A DNA stretch of 64,000 bases from an uncultured Oscillospiraceae bacterium (GTDB lineage Bacteria; Bacillota; Clostridia; Oscillospirales; Oscillospiraceae). The stretch is taken from the NCBI GenBank assembly GCA_947628805.1, contig CANRBG010000001.1, forward strand, positions 1-64,000, given 5' to 3'. Below are positions 39,963 to 48,730 of the stretch, in pieces. How positions within the stretch are numbered: the stretch's first letter is position 1; each line of letters opens with the position of its first letter. Position numbers and translations under genes: made by a program. Under the pieces are notes generated by a model that saw only the letters and a program-made list of their open reading frames with translations, searched no databases and was not told where the DNA came from.

Positions 39963-41714
39963 ATGGACATTTTCGACCTTTTGTCTCTGGCCGGTGGGCT
40001 GAGCCTGTTTCTGTTCGGCATGAGCGTGATGGGCCAGGCTCTGGAGCGGCGGGCCGGCGGCAGTCTGCGGAGCCTGCTGGGAAAGATGACCACCAGAAAG
40101 GCGGCGGGGCTGCTGACGGGTCTGGCCGTCACGGCGGTGATCCAGAGCTCCTCCGCCACCACGGTCATGGTGGTGGGCTTCGTCAATTCGGGGCTCATGA
40201 CGTTGGGCCAGGCCGTCAATGTGATCATGGGGGCCAACATCGGCACCACGGTCACGGCCTGGATACTGTCCCTGGCGGGGATCGACGGGGACAGCCTTTT
40301 CGTGCAGCTTTTGAAGCCCAGCTCCTTTACCCCGGTCCTGGCGGCGGTGGGCGTCGTTTTCTATATGTTCTGCCATTCCGACAAAAGAAAGGACACGGGG
40401 GCCATTTTGCTTGGCTTTGCCACGCTGATGTTCGGCATGGAGACCATGTCCGGGGCGGTAGCGGGGCTGGGTGACGAGCCTGGGTTCCGGCAGGCGTTTT
40501 TGCTGTTCAAGAATCCCGTCCTGGGGGTGCTGGCCGGGGCCGCGCTGACGGCCGTCATCCAGTCCAGCTCCGCGTCGGTGGGCATTTTGCAGGCCCTGGC
40601 GGCCACGGGTCAGGTCAGCTACGGCGCGGCCATCCCCATCATCATGGGCCAGAACATTGGCACCTGCGTCACGGCGCTGCTGTCCGCCGTGGGAGCCAAC
40701 AAAAACGCCAAGCGGGCCGCGCTGGTGCACCTGAGCTTCAACGTGATCGGCACGGCGGTGTGGCTGAGCGTGTTCTGCCTGATCCGGGGGGCGTTTTCTC
40801 CCGGGCTGCTGGACGAGAGCGCGTCGCTTTTGGGCATCGCGGCGGCCCACTCGGTGTTCAACGTGCTGTGCACAGCGCTGATGCTGCCCTTGAGCGGCTT
40901 TTTGGAGAAGCTGGTATGCCGGCTCGTACCGGACGCCGCCCGGCGGGAGACCCCAAGCGAGCTGGACGAGCGGCTTTTGGCAACGCCGCCCATCGCTCTG
41001 GAGCGGTGCCATGCCGTGGCCGCCGATATGGCTGCCTGCGCCGACGGCGCGCTGACCGGTGCCATGGCCGCCATTCGGGCCTATACCCCGGAGCTGGCGC
41101 AGTCTGTCCGGGACGCAGAGGAACGGGCCGACCACTATGAGGACATTTTGGGCACCTATCTGGTGAAGCTGAGCGCGGAGCAGATCAGCGAGCGGGACAG
41201 CGGCGAGGCGGCGGAGCTTTTAAAGGTCATCGGGGACTTTGAACGCATCAGCGACCACGCGGTGAACATCATCCAGTCCGTGGAGGAGCTGCGCGGCAAG
41301 GAGCTGGCCCTGAGCACGGCCGCGGCGGCGGAGATGGACACGCTCACCGCGGCGGTGGGGGAGATCCTGGCCCTGAGCCAGCGGGCGTTCCTAAACCGGG
41401 ACATGGCCGCGGCGGAGCAGGTGGAGCCTCTGGAGCAGGTCATCGATCTTTTGAAGGAGACATACCGGACCCACCACATCCAGCGCCTTCAGCAGGGCAA
41501 GTGCTCCATCGGGGCGGGATTCGTGTGGAACGATCTGCTGACGGATCTGGAGCGGGTCAGCGACCACTGCTCCAACATCGCCGGATGTGTCATCGACGCT
41601 CATCTGGGCAACCTGAGCATCCACGAGTCCGTCCGAGCCATCCGGGGCGACCGGGAGAAGTTCGCGGAGCGGTACGAGGGATATCTGGAAAAATACGCCC
41701 CCGCCGCCGGCTGA
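39963..41714 (+). CDS. Na/Pi cotransporter family protein with PhoU-like domain
   Basis: A 583-residue protein. The membrane half (about 1-320) has two inverted Na_Pi_cotrans repeats, each with the hallmark QSSSA (VIQSSSATTVMVVGFVNSG and VIQSSSASVGILQAL). The C-terminal half (about 340-570) is helical and PhoU-like (ERISDHAVNIIQS, ERVSDHCSNIAG). It is predicted to take up phosphate with sodium, or to act as a sodium-phosphate regulator. This fits a sodium economy suggested by the V-ATPase. A candidate TACAAT -10 lies at 39912-39917. Confidence 0.93.
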   Translation: MDIFDLLSLAGGLSLFLFGMSVMGQALERRAGGSLRSLLGKMTTRKAAGLLTGLAVTAVIQSSSATTVMVVGFVNSGLMTLGQAVNVIMGANIGTTVTAWILSLAGIDGDSLFVQLLKPSSFTPVLAAVGVVFYMFCHSDKRKDTGAILLGFATLMFGMETMSGAVAGLGDEPGFRQAFLLFKNPVLGVLAGAALTAVIQSSSASVGILQALAATGQVSYGAAIPIIMGQNIGTCVTALLSAVGANKNAKRAALVHLSFNVIGTAVWLSVFCLIRGAFSPGLLDESASLLGIAAAHSVFNVLCTALMLPLSGFLEKLVCRLVPDAARRETPSELDERLLATPPIALERCHAVAADMAACADGALTGAMAAIRAYTPELAQSVRDAEERADHYEDILGTYLVKLSAEQISERDSGEAAELLKVIGDFERISDHAVNIIQSVEELRGKELALSTAAAAEMDTLTAAVGEILALSQRAFLNRDMAAAEQVEPLEQVIDLLKETYRTHHIQRLQQGKCSIGAGFVWNDLLTDLERVSDHCSNIAGCVIDAHLGNLSIHESVRAIRGDREKFAERYEGYLEKYAPAAG

Positions 41715-41731
41715 CCGGCGCGGCGTCATAT

Positions 41732-41763
41732 GGGCAGGCATGCCGGCGCCTGCCCGCTTTTTT
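41732..41763 (+). terminator. Terminator of the Na/Pi cotransporter gene
   Basis: GGGCAGGC (41732-41739) pairs with GCCTGCCC (41748-41755) and is followed by GCTTTTTT. Confidence 0.85.
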
Positions 41764-41775
41764 GTAAAAGGCCCG

Positions 41776-41804
41776 TTGCCATGGACCGCAATACATTGTA
41801 TACT
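41776..41804 (+). promoter_or_regulatory. Promoter of the DUF5107-TPR gene
   Basis: TTGCCA (41776-41781), 17-base spacer, TATACT (41799-41804), 34 bases before the ATG at 41839. Confidence 0.7.
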
Positions 41805-41838
41805 GGTCCCACAAACCATTTTGCGGGAGGATGCGGCA

Positions 41839-44800
41839 ATGGGTCCGGTGACGGTGAAGCGGGAGAGGCTGGTCATACCCACCTATGAGGCGGCGGCATA
41901 TGACAAAAACCCCATGTTTCTGGAAAAGCGGGTCTATCAGGGCTCCAGCGGCCGGGTGTATCCCCACCCGGTGTGCGAGGGCGTGTCGGACGAAAAGACC
42001 GACCATACCTACGACGCCGTCTGGATGGAAAACGACTATCTCCGGGTCCTGCTGCTGCCGGAGCTGGGGGGCCGGGTCCAGCGGTTGTACGATAAGACAA
42101 ACGGCTACGACGCGGTGTATTATAACGAGGTGGTCAAGCCGGCCCTGGTGGGCTTGGCGGGGCCCTGGATATCCGGAGGCATCGAGTTCAACTGGCCCCA
42201 GCATCACCGGCCCTCCACCTTCGACCCGGTGGACTGGGCCATCAAGAAGGGCCCGGACGGGTCCGTGACGGTCTGGATGGGCGAGACGGAGAAGATGTTT
42301 CACACCAAGGGCATGGCGGGCTTCACTCTCTATCCGGACCGGGCCTATCTGGAGATCAAAGGCAGGATCTATAACCCCACGGACCGGCCCCAGACCTTTC
42401 TGTGGTGGGCCAACCCCGCGGTGGCGGTGAACGACCACACCCAGTCCATATTCCCCCCGGACGTGCACGCGGTCATGGACCACGGCAAGCGGGACGTGTC
42501 CAAATTCCCCATCGCCGACGGGGTCTATTATAAGTACGACTACGCCCCCGGCACGGATATCTCCCGCTATAAGAACATCCCCGTGCCCACCTCCTATATG
42601 GCATACCATTCCGACCTGGACTTTATCGGCAACTACGACCACGAAAAGAAGGCGGGGCTGCTGCACATCGCGGACCACCATGTGTCCCCCGGCAAGAAGC
42701 AGTGGACCTGGGGCAACGGGGATTTCGGCCGGGCCTGGGACCGGAACCTGACCGACGCCAACGGCCCTTATATCGAGCTCATGACCGGCGTGTTCACGGA
42801 CAACCAGCCAGATTTCACCTTTCTGAAGCCCTACGAGGAAAAGACCTTCACCCAGTATTTCATGCCCTACAAGGCCGTGGGGGCGGTGAAAAACGCCAGC
42901 CTGGCCGCCGCCATGAATGTGGAGCTGACGGAGGCCGGCAAGGTCCGGGCGGCGGTATACACCCCTTCCGGCCTGAAAGACGCCGTTCTCACGGTCTATG
43001 CCGGGGACCGGGCGGTGTTTTCCGCCCCGCTGGACCTGCCTCCGGCGGGGGTGTTTGAGCGGGTGATCGACGTGCCCGGCGTGGATGCGGCGGCCCTCTT
43101 GGCGGCCATCACCCGGGACGGCCGGACGATCCTGGAGCAGCGTCCCGCCGGGGAGCCGGAGGACCCGCCCGTTCCGGCGGAGGCCATCCCCGCCCCGGAA
43201 GAGCTTCCCACCACGGAAAAGCTGTATCTGGCGGCGGTCCATCTGGAGCAGTACCGCCACGCCACCCGGTCCCCGGAGCCCTACTATTTGGAGGGCCTGC
43301 GGCGGGACCCCACGGACATCCGACTCAACGACGGCTATGGCCGGTATCTGTACGGCAAGGGCCTGTTCGCCGAGAGCATCCCCTATTTCCGGGCGGCCAT
43401 CAAAGCCGCCACCTGGAAAAATCCCAATCCCTACGACTGCGAGCCATACTACGACCTGGGCCTGGCGCTGAAGCGGACCGGGGACCTGGCCGGGGCCTAT
43501 GACGCCTTTTATAAGGCCACCTGGGACGGAAATATGCAGCAGCGGGCCTTTTACGAGCTGGCCTGTCTGGCGGCGGCGAAGGGGGACTTCCCGGCGGCGC
43601 TGGATTTCGTGGATCAGTCCCTGGTCCGGGGCCTGCACAACCTGAAAGCCCGGACCCTCAAGACCGCCCTGCTGCGGCTGACCGGGGCGGCGGATGAAGC
43701 GGCGGCCTTCGCGGCGGAGACACAAAAGCTGGACCCCCTGGACCACGGCAGCCGGTATGAGCTTTACCGGCTCACGGGGGAGGGGCTGGACGCGTTCCGG
43801 GCCCTGCTGCGGGACGAGGAACACAGCTACATCGAGCTGGCGTTGACCTACCTGGCCGCGGGCCTCGCGGGGGAGGCGGACCGGGTCCTGGCCCTGTCGC
43901 CGGCGCCCGGCGGACCGCTGGTCCACTATTACAGATTCTACTGCACCGGCGACGGGACGGAGCTGCAAAAGGCGGAGGGCGCCAGCCCCCTCTACTGCTT
44001 CCCCAACCGTCTGGAGGACATCCCGGTCCTGGAAAAGGCCGTTCAGGCCGGCGGCCCCATGGCGGCCTATTATCTGGGTGAGCTCTTCTACGACCGGGAC
44101 CGCTGGCAGGAGGCGACGGCGCTCTGGGAGGGCTGTGCGGAGAGGATCAAGCTGCCCACGGTATGGCGGAATCTGGCCCTGGCCTATTATAACAAGCAGG
44201 GGGACGGGGCGAAGGCCCGGCAGGCCATCGAGACCGCCTTCGCCATGGACCCCACCGACGCCCGGGTGTTCTTTGAGCTGGACCAGCTTTACAAGGCCCT
44301 GAACGAGCCCGTGGAAAAGCGGCTTGCAAACATGCGGGCCCATGAAGCGCTGCTGGCGAGCCGGGACGACCTGTACACGGAGTACGTGACGCTGCTGAAC
44401 CTGACCGGGGCCTGTGACGAGGCCTATGACCGCATCATGGACCACGTGTTCCACCCCTGGGAGGGGGGCGAGGGAAAGGTCCCCGCCCAGTACCGGGCCG
44501 CCCTGATGGGCAAGGCCGGGTCGGACCCGGACCGGGCCATGGAATACTTGGAGGCGGCCCTGACCTATCCGGCGAATCTGGGGGAGGGCAAGCTCATCGG
44601 CAGCCTGGACAACGACATATACTACCTGCTGGGCCGGGCCTATCCGGACCGGGAGAGATCGGAGCGGGCCTACGTCCTGGCGGCCCGGGGGCCTTTCCAG
44701 CTGGCCTCGGCTACCTACTACAACGACCAGCCCCCGGAGATGATGTACTACGCCGCTAAGGCCCTGGAGGCCCTGGGGGACGCCGCCGAGGCGGAAAGGC

Positions 44801-45054
44801 GGTTCGACCGGTTCATCGCCTACGCCCACGAGCACATGGACGATCACGTGACCATCGACTACTTTGCCGTGTCCCTGCCGGACTTTCTCATCTTCAACGG
44901 GGACCTGGACCGGAAAAACCGGGTCCACTGTCTGTATATGGCCGCTCTTGGCTGGCTGGGCAAAGGCGATACCGCCCAGGCGAAGCAGTACGCCGCCCAG
45001 GGCCTGGCCCTGGAAAACGGCCACGCCGGCCTGCGCCGGATCGCGGCATTGTAA
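41839..45054 (+). CDS. DUF5107 domain and TPR repeat protein, 1071 residues
   Basis: A very large cytoplasmic protein without signal peptide. The N-terminal part (about 5-330) is DUF5107-like, beta-rich and aromatic-rich, with LLPELGGRVQRLYDKTNGYDAVYYNEVVKPALVGL, a WPQHHRP cluster, WWANPAVAVN and WGNGDFGRAWDRNL. A beta-domain of about 80 residues follows. The C-terminal 650 residues are helical repeats of TPR type (YLYGKGLFAESIPYFRAAIKAATW and many similar). The aldose-epimerase-like glycan fold suspected for such domains and the neighbouring arabinan genes suggest carbohydrate binding or cleavage, but no function is established. GGGAGG lies eight bases before ATG 41839. Confidence 0.85.
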   Translation: MGPVTVKRERLVIPTYEAAAYDKNPMFLEKRVYQGSSGRVYPHPVCEGVSDEKTDHTYDAVWMENDYLRVLLLPELGGRVQRLYDKTNGYDAVYYNEVVKPALVGLAGPWISGGIEFNWPQHHRPSTFDPVDWAIKKGPDGSVTVWMGETEKMFHTKGMAGFTLYPDRAYLEIKGRIYNPTDRPQTFLWWANPAVAVNDHTQSIFPPDVHAVMDHGKRDVSKFPIADGVYYKYDYAPGTDISRYKNIPVPTSYMAYHSDLDFIGNYDHEKKAGLLHIADHHVSPGKKQWTWGNGDFGRAWDRNLTDANGPYIELMTGVFTDNQPDFTFLKPYEEKTFTQYFMPYKAVGAVKNASLAAAMNVELTEAGKVRAAVYTPSGLKDAVLTVYAGDRAVFSAPLDLPPAGVFERVIDVPGVDAAALLAAITRDGRTILEQRPAGEPEDPPVPAEAIPAPEELPTTEKLYLAAVHLEQYRHATRSPEPYYLEGLRRDPTDIRLNDGYGRYLYGKGLFAESIPYFRAAIKAATWKNPNPYDCEPYYDLGLALKRTGDLAGAYDAFYKATWDGNMQQRAFYELACLAAAKGDFPAALDFVDQSLVRGLHNLKARTLKTALLRLTGAADEAAAFAAETQKLDPLDHGSRYELYRLTGEGLDAFRALLRDEEHSYIELALTYLAAGLAGEADRVLALSPAPGGPLVHYYRFYCTGDGTELQKAEGASPLYCFPNRLEDIPVLEKAVQAGGPMAAYYLGELFYDRDRWQEATALWEGCAERIKLPTVWRNLALAYYNKQGDGAKARQAIETAFAMDPTDARVFFELDQLYKALNEPVEKRLANMRAHEALLASRDDLYTEYVTLLNLTGACDEAYDRIMDHVFHPWEGGEGKVPAQYRAALMGKAGSDPDRAMEYLEAALTYPANLGEGKLIGSLDNDIYYLLGRAYPDRERSERAYVLAARGPFQLASATYYNDQPPEMMYYAAKALEALGDAAEAERRFDRFIAYAHEHMDDHVTIDYFAVSLPDFLIFNGDLDRKNRVHCLYMAALGWLGKGDTAQAKQYAAQGLALENGHAGLRRIAAL

Positions 45055-45065
45055 AATATAAAAAC

Positions 45066-45092
45066 AGGGGCAAGCGCGAAAGCGTTTGCCCC
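45066..45092 (-). terminator. Terminator between the DUF5107 and pyridoxamine kinase genes
   Basis: GGGGCAAgCGC pairs with GCGtTTGCCCC around GAAA. On the minus strand TGTTTTTATATTTT follows; on the plus strand CATTTATA follows. It is mainly the terminator of the minus-strand kinase gene and possibly shared. Confidence 0.75.
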
Positions 45093-45108
45093 CATTTATA
45101 AGTGGTAT

Positions 45109-45951
45109 TCAGTTTTCCTGCACGGCCTTTATCAGGCCCGGCAGACAGGACTCGAACTTGACCCCGTACCAGTGATCGGCCTTGTCCGGCATGGTGGCCC
45201 GGATGCATTCCACGGTGTAGTCCACCGCGATGCGCAGCGCGTCCGGCAGGGGCTTTCCAAGCACCCCGGCCCCCGCCAGGGCGGAGGTGAAGATGTCGCC
45301 GGTGCCGTGGAAGGACACGTCGATGTGCTCCCGGAAGGCCTGGAAAAAGGCGTTTTTCGAGCTGTCATAGGCCACGGCCCCCTGATGGGCCCCATCGTAG
45401 TTGACGCCCGTCAGCACCGCCACCCGGCAGCCCAGACCGGTGAGCCGCCGCAAAAGGCCGTGGATATATTCCTCGTCGTAGCCGAAGGGGATGTATTCCT
45501 CCCCCAGCATGAACGCCGCCTCCGTCATATTGGGCACGATCACGTCCGCGTGACCGCACAGCCGGGCCACCCCGGCGGCGTAGGCCATGTCAAAGGCCGG
45601 GTAGAGCTTGCCGTTGTCGGCGAATACCGGGTCCACGACCTTTACCGCCTCCGGGAACAGCCGGAAGTAGTATTCCACCATGTCGATCATGTCGATGGTG
45701 CCCAGATATCCGGTGCTGATGCCGTCAAAGGTCAGGCCCTGGCTCTTCCAGTGCTTCGCGATGGCGGTCAGGTCCGCCGACAGGTCCCGGAAGGTCCAGT
45801 TCGTGAACCCCGCCGTGTGGGTGGACAATATGGCCGTGGGCACCGGGCACACCTCCAGCCCCATGGCGGACATGATGGGGTGGGCCACCGTCAGCGAGCA
45901 CTTGCCGAAGCAGGACAGGTCCTGTATGGTGGCGATCCGTTTCTGTCTCAT
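45109..45951 (-). CDS. pdxY: Pyridoxamine kinase (PdxY/PdxK type)
   Basis: A 280-residue ribokinase-fold enzyme that phosphorylates pyridoxal, pyridoxamine or pyridoxine with ATP. It opens RIATIQDLSCFGKCSLTVAHPIMSAMG as in PdxY-like kinases of Clostridia. It has TAILSTHTAGF in the substrate pocket and the anion-hole motif GTGD at 216-219 with catalytic Asp219. It is a single-gene unit, divergent from the TauE gene, and supplies PLP for enzymes such as the YnbB-like one. Confidence 0.93.
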   Translation of the reverse strand: MRQKRIATIQDLSCFGKCSLTVAHPIMSAMGLEVCPVPTAILSTHTAGFTNWTFRDLSADLTAIAKHWKSQGLTFDGISTGYLGTIDMIDMVEYYFRLFPEAVKVVDPVFADNGKLYPAFDMAYAAGVARLCGHADVIVPNMTEAAFMLGEEYIPFGYDEEYIHGLLRRLTGLGCRVAVLTGVNYDGAHQGAVAYDSSKNAFFQAFREHIDVSFHGTGDIFTSALAGAGVLGKPLPDALRIAVDYTVECIRATMPDKADHWYGVKFESCLPGLIKAVQEN

Positions 45952-46053
45952 GATTGCGCCTCCAAATCTGTTTCAGTGCCACCACTATAACACAAACTGG
46001 ATATATTAAAATGCCCAGTTTCGCAAAAAATTATAATATCAGATTGCCTGGAG

Positions 46054-46103
46054 GCCAACGGCGTTGCATTTTCCGGATAGGATGCTATAATAGCGCCGTT
46101 GGC
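46054..46103. repeat. Perfect inverted repeat flanking the tauE promoter
   Basis: GCCAACGGCG (46054-46063) and its exact complement (46094-46103) bracket the 30 bases that hold the promoter. The left arm lies upstream of the predicted start site, so the pair cannot act as an RNA hairpin and must work in DNA. Confidence 0.75.
46064..46091 (+). promoter_or_regulatory. Promoter of the TauE/SafE gene
   Basis: TTGCAT (46064-46069), 16-base spacer, perfect TATAAT (46086-46091), located exactly between the inverted repeat arms. Confidence 0.65.
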
Positions 46104-46120
46104 TCTATTATACCTGAAAG

Positions 46121-46167
46121 ATACCAGTCGCGCTCCCGGCTGACGCCGAAACCGCGCGACATGGTAT
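46121..46167 (+). promoter_or_regulatory. Structured leader before tauE
   Basis: ATACCAGTCGCG (46121-46132) pairs with CGCGAC-A-TGGTAT (46155-46167) with one bulged A, enclosing a nested CGGC/GCCG hairpin. It ends directly at the AAGG ribosome binding site, so it may affect translation. Confidence 0.5.
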
Positions 46168-46177
46168 AAGGCGGCAT

Positions 46178-46897
46178 ATGGATATCATCATCATTTTTCT
46201 GGGCTGCGCGCTGGGGTGCGCCCTGAATACGATCTGCGGCTTTGGGTTCGGCGTGGTGTGCATGATGTTTTTACCCTACATCATGGGCTCCACGGTCCAG
46301 GCCGCCACGGTGGTCAACGCCGTCACGTTCCTGCAGGCCGCCGTTTTGGCGGTCCGCTACCGGCGGCATATCCGGTGGAAGCTGCTGTGGACGCCGCTGG
46401 CGGCGTATCTGGTGGTCGGCGCGGCGGCGGTGCGTCTGGCGGTGGGGCTGGACAACGAGCTCCTGAAGCGCATTTTGGGGGCCTTTTTGCTGGTGCTGAG
46501 CGGGTATTTCATCTTCGCGGCCAAGCGGGTGCGGATGCGCGCCGGCGTCCGCAACGGCCTTATCGCCGGCACGGTAGGCGGAGTCATGAGCGGCATGTTC
46601 GCCACCGGCGGGCCACCCGCCAGTCTGTACTTCTCCGCCGTCACGGAAACAAAGGAGGAATACCTTGCCACCATCCAAGCCTATTTCACAGTCACCAATT
46701 TCTACGTGGTGGCGGTGCGGGCCCTGAACGGGGCGCTGACCGAGGCCGTGGCCCGGGCCGTGGGCGTGGGCGTGGCGGGCCTGCTGCTGGGTAACTTCCT
46801 GGGGGAGATGGTATTCAAGCGGGTGGACGTGAACTTCATCCGCAAGGCCATTTACGTCATGATGGCCCTCTCCGGGGCCGCTATGGTATTCATGTGA
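46178..46897 (+). CDS. TauE/SafE (TSUP) family membrane exporter
   Basis: A 239-residue protein with about eight membrane helices in two TauE repeats. It opens DIIIIFLGCALGCALNTICGFGFGVVCMMFLP, with the second repeat at RNGLIAGTVGGVMSGMFATGGPPASLYF. The family moves small sulfur-containing or carboxylate anions (sulfite, sulfoacetate, thiosulfate) across the membrane; the substrate here is unknown. Single gene with an unusual promoter bracket and a structured leader. Confidence 0.92.
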   Translation: MDIIIIFLGCALGCALNTICGFGFGVVCMMFLPYIMGSTVQAATVVNAVTFLQAAVLAVRYRRHIRWKLLWTPLAAYLVVGAAAVRLAVGLDNELLKRILGAFLLVLSGYFIFAAKRVRMRAGVRNGLIAGTVGGVMSGMFATGGPPASLYFSAVTETKEEYLATIQAYFTVTNFYVVAVRALNGALTEAVARAVGVGVAGLLLGNFLGEMVFKRVDVNFIRKAIYVMMALSGAAMVFM

Positions 46898-46910
46898 CGG
46901 GACAAATGTA

Positions 46911-46939
46911 AAAACGGCTGCTTTACGCAGCCGTTTTTT
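46911..46939. terminator. Bidirectional terminator between tauE and the btu operon
   Basis: AAAACGGCTGC (46911-46921) pairs with GCAGCCGTTTT (46927-46937), giving T-runs on both strands. Confidence 0.88.
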
Positions 46940-47702
46940 ATTGCCACCGGTCCAGCAACTTTCGCATGTATCCGGTCACGTCCATGCCGTATACCCGGTC
47001 CAACAGGGACCGGTCCAGGTCCTCCGCCGGGCACTGGGCCAGGGCCGCGCCCTCTTCCATGACCAGCACCCGGTCCGCGAAGGACAGGGCCAGGGACAGG
47101 TCGTGGAACACCCCTACCACGCACCGGCCCTCCCGGGCCGACCAGGCCCGCAGACTGTCCGTCAGCTCCGCCTGGTATTGCAGGTCCAGGTGGTTGGTGG
47201 GCTCGTCCAGCAATACTACCGCCGGGTCCTGGGCAAAGGTCCGGGCCAAAAACACCCGCTGGAGCTGTCCGCCGGACAGCTCGGTAATGAGCCGGTCCCG
47301 AAGAGGCCACAGTCCGGTCCGTTCCAGACTATCCCGGACGGCCTGCCGGTCCGCCTCGTCGTCCCGGTCCAGCAGGCCCCGTCTTCGCTGCCGGGCGTAC
47401 CGGCCCATGCGCACGGTCTCATAGACCGTGTAGGCAAAGTACACCGGCGCCAGCTGGCTCATGAGCCCCACCCGGCAGGCCAGCTCCCGCCGGGAGAGCG
47501 AGCGGGCGTCGGCCCCGCCGACGGTCACGCTGCCCTCGTAGGGCAGCAGCCCCGCCAGAGCACGCAGCAGGGTGGTCTTGCCGCAGCCATTGGGGCCCAG
47601 GATACAAAGCCGCTCCCCCTGGCCCACGGCAAGGGATATGTCCTTTATCACCGGCTGGCCGCCATAGCCGCAGGTGATATGCTCCGCTTGCAGCAGGATC
47701 AC
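46938..47702 (-). CDS. btuD: Corrinoid/siderophore ABC transporter ATP-binding protein
   Basis: A 254-residue FecE/BtuD-type ATPase with Walker A GPNGCGKT, signature SGGQLQRVFLAR, Walker B VVLLDEPTNHLD and a switch His in GVFHDLSLALSFADRV. The start is GTG at 47702, overlapping the permease stop as GTGA; the longer open frame is a shadow of the permease. Given the cobalamin riboswitch upstream of the operon, the cargo is most likely vitamin B12 or another corrinoid. Confidence 0.92.
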   Translation of the reverse strand: MILLQAEHITCGYGGQPVIKDISLAVGQGERLCILGPNGCGKTTLLRALAGLLPYEGSVTVGGADARSLSRRELACRVGLMSQLAPVYFAYTVYETVRMGRYARQRRRGLLDRDDEADRQAVRDSLERTGLWPLRDRLITELSGGQLQRVFLARTFAQDPAVVLLDEPTNHLDLQYQAELTDSLRAWSAREGRCVVGVFHDLSLALSFADRVLVMEEGAALAQCPAEDLDRSLLDRVYGMDVTGYMRKLLDRWQ

Positions 47703-48730
47703 GACGGCCCACCCCGCTTTCTGCCGGCAAAGTACACGTACAGGAAAAAGGGCGCGCCCAGCAGCGCTGTGATGGAGCCGATGGGGATCTCCCGGGGCGG
47801 GGTCAGGGTCCGGGCGGCCAGGTCGCACAGCACCATGAACGCGCCGCCGAACAGGGCGCTTGCGGGGAGCACCTTCCGGTGGGACGCGCCGAAAAACCGC
47901 CGCACCACATGGGGCGCGATCAGATCCACGAAGCCGATGATCCCCACGAAAGCCACCGCCGTCCCCGTCAGCACCGCCACGGCACAGATGAGGCCGGTCT
48001 TGCACCGGCGCAGCGCCACCCCCAGGGCAAGAGCCTGCTCCTGACCAAAGGTCATCACGTCCATCTCCCGGGCGTATGCCTGAAAGAAGCACAGCCCCGC
48101 CGCCGTCACCGCCAGCAGCACCCACACGCTGGACCACTCCCGCATGGAGAAGCTGCCCAGTAGCCACAGGTTGATCCGCTGGGCGTAGCCGGGGGAGAGG
48201 GTCGCCAGCAGGTTCATGACGGCGTTGAAGAAAAGGCTTGCCACCATGCCGATCAGCACGATGGTCACGCTGCCCAGGCCCCGGTCGATGCGCCCGGCGG
48301 CCCAGAGAACGAAAAATACCGTCCCCAGCGCGCCCAGCAGGCTCACCGCCGGCAGGGCGAACATGCGCCCGGCCCCGGCGGCCAGCCCCGTCACGATCAC
48401 GATGGCGGCCCCCAGTCCCGCGCCGGAGGATACCCCCAGCGCGAAGGGGGAGGCCAGCGGGTTTTGCAGCACCGACTGCATCACCGTGCCGCTGGCCGCG
48501 AGAGCCGCGCCGGTGATGAAAGCCAGCAGCACCCGGGGCAGACGCATGTCCATCACCATGGCGGGATACACCGTGCCGATCCGCTCCGGCAGAGCCGCCC
48601 CGAAGAGGCGGCTTGCCAGAATGGACAGGATGTCGCCGGGCGGGATATAGACGCTGCCCACCGCCGTCCCTACCAGGATGCTCCCCAGGGCGGCCAGAGC
48701 CAGCAGCGCCATTTTCCCCCCGGTCTTCAC
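47699..48730 (-). CDS. btuC: Corrinoid/siderophore ABC transporter permease (FecCD family)
   Basis: A 343-residue permease with about ten helices. It has family signatures SGTVMQSVLQNPLASPFALGVSSGAGLGA and the ATPase-contact region FGQEQALALGV followed by GFVDLIAPHVVRRFFGASHRKVLP. It overlaps the genes on both sides by four bases. It works with the binding protein and ATPase for cobalamin-type uptake. Normal length and intact. Confidence 0.95.
   Translation of the reverse strand: MKTGGKMALLALAALGSILVGTAVGSVYIPPGDILSILASRLFGAALPERIGTVYPAMVMDMRLPRVLLAFITGAALAASGTVMQSVLQNPLASPFALGVSSGAGLGAAIVIVTGLAAGAGRMFALPAVSLLGALGTVFFVLWAAGRIDRGLGSVTIVLIGMVASLFFNAVMNLLATLSPGYAQRINLWLLGSFSMREWSSVWVLLAVTAAGLCFFQAYAREMDVMTFGQEQALALGVALRRCKTGLICAVAVLTGTAVAFVGIIGFVDLIAPHVVRRFFGASHRKVLPASALFGGAFMVLCDLAARTLTPPREIPIGSITALLGAPFFLYVYFAGRKRGGPS

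Noticed and set aside
41590..45024. 1144-codon minus-strand open frame opposite the DUF5107 gene
   Set aside because: The plus-strand gene has a promoter, ribosome binding site and recognisable domains; the antisense translation is biased and featureless.
46178..46897. Phase-variation recombinase acting on the tauE promoter
   Set aside because: No invertase or recombinase gene is in the window, so the invertible-promoter idea stays a hypothesis in the findings and is not annotated.
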